From Argyresthia goedartella (lineage: Eukaryota; Arthropoda; Insecta; Lepidoptera; Argyresthiidae): DNA of 64,000 nt. The stretch is from NCBI GenBank assembly GCA_949825045.1, contig OX463816.1, positions 18,735,243 to 18,799,242 of the forward strand, in the 5' to 3' direction. The notes under the pieces were generated by a model. The model saw only the letters and a list, made by a program, of their open reading frames with translations. It had not been told where the DNA came from and did no database searches. Of this stretch, positions 63,361 to 64,000 are shown piece after piece (positions within the stretch are counted from its first letter, which is position 1; every line of letters begins with the position of its first letter). Made by a program: the position numbers and the translations under genes.

Positions 63361-64000
63361 TTTTGTTGCAATCAGGATTCTAGATTAATTAGCGGGATGC
63401 ACCCTCTAGGTTTATTCCCTTGCGAGTATCAAGCATATTCAGCTAAATGAGGTTGGCAACTGTCAAAGTGGCGCTAGTATCGGTTGGTTCCCCTAACGTC
63501 AGTCACGCTTCTGTGTTACCAGTACAGTGTGTTCTCTCGCCAGTCATGTGCGCGCATATAGTAAAAAACCCTGCCAAAAAGACAAAATTAAGTTGTATAG
63601 TAATTACATGAGATTATATCATATACCTTCTCGAAAAATTACTTTCGTTTTGTAGTAAATAGATTCCGAGAACCAATTATCACAGAAAAAATTCCAGAAA
63701 TTAGTCGGTCGTTGAAAGTGGCAACTGGATAAAGGTACCAAATGCACGTGGCGCCACCTATGATTAGCTTTCACCGGCCAACCCCATTGCGGCATAAACG
63801 GCGGCGGTATCTTTTGATTGATTTAGCCTATAAGTATGATGTTTTCACAACTTTAAGATACAAACATTTGTAATCGATATTAATTGCAACTTGATAACTG
63901 CACGCGTTCCTGACAAAAAGGATCTTGACAGACGGACAGACAGACTGAAATTTACAGTTTTTCGGAATTATCCATTGCTTCGAAAATTTTATGATTCTAG
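63361..64000. other. Window end, no gene seen
   Basis: AT-rich, probably intron or upstream flank of the yellow-like gene. No supported exon was found between 60203 and the end. Confidence 0.4.

Overview
The window reads as nuclear DNA of an insect, most likely a lepidopteran. Coding exons are GC-rich and sit in AT-rich noncoding DNA. Introns follow GT-AG. The interspersed repeats, LINE 3' ends and small inverted-repeat elements are types I associate with moth and butterfly genomes. No bacterial operon, CRISPR array or rRNA gene was seen.

Left half (1-32.2 kb): a transposon graveyard. It opens with the end of a Crypton-like tyrosine recombinase, followed by two relics of jockey-like LINEs. 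The second LINE relic is split by a Ty3/Gypsy element (element A, 3158-30182). Three further LTR elements sit inside A: an env-bearing errantivirus-like element on the minus strand (6980-15575, 274-bp LTRs, TSD GTAC), a Gypsy-type element B (15904-22769, 787-bp LTRs, TSD AATG) and a BEL/Pao derivative C (23419-28714, 545-bp LTRs, TSD TTGAC). The errantivirus pol is in turn split by a 286-bp LINE 3' end. Removing the insertions leaves about 6.25 kb of A, which lost its integrase and much of its 3' LTR. Nesting reaches four levels, and LTR divergence judged by eye fits the order.

Middle (32.2-56.6 kb): repeat-rich spacer with foldback elements, then a plus-strand, 14-exon USP31/USP43-type ubiquitin-specific protease gene of about 907 codons (37245-56556). 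All splice phases chain correctly. Its introns hold a LINE with an intact reverse-transcriptase ORF, an inverted pair of about 0.7-kb repeats, a tetranucleotide minisatellite and several interspersed repeats.

Right end (56.6-64 kb): the USP 3' flank, then the last three exons of a yellow/MRJP-family gene on the minus strand, convergent with the USP. Its 5' exons are not visible. A cluster of MITEs follows.

Most notable are an RT-less BEL derivative whose gag-pol remains one frame interrupted by a single UAG, an element with apparently identical LTRs despite two inactivating deletions, SR-like Gag residues, and an alternating 89-bp tandem array before one LTR. Several perfect hairpins are also present.
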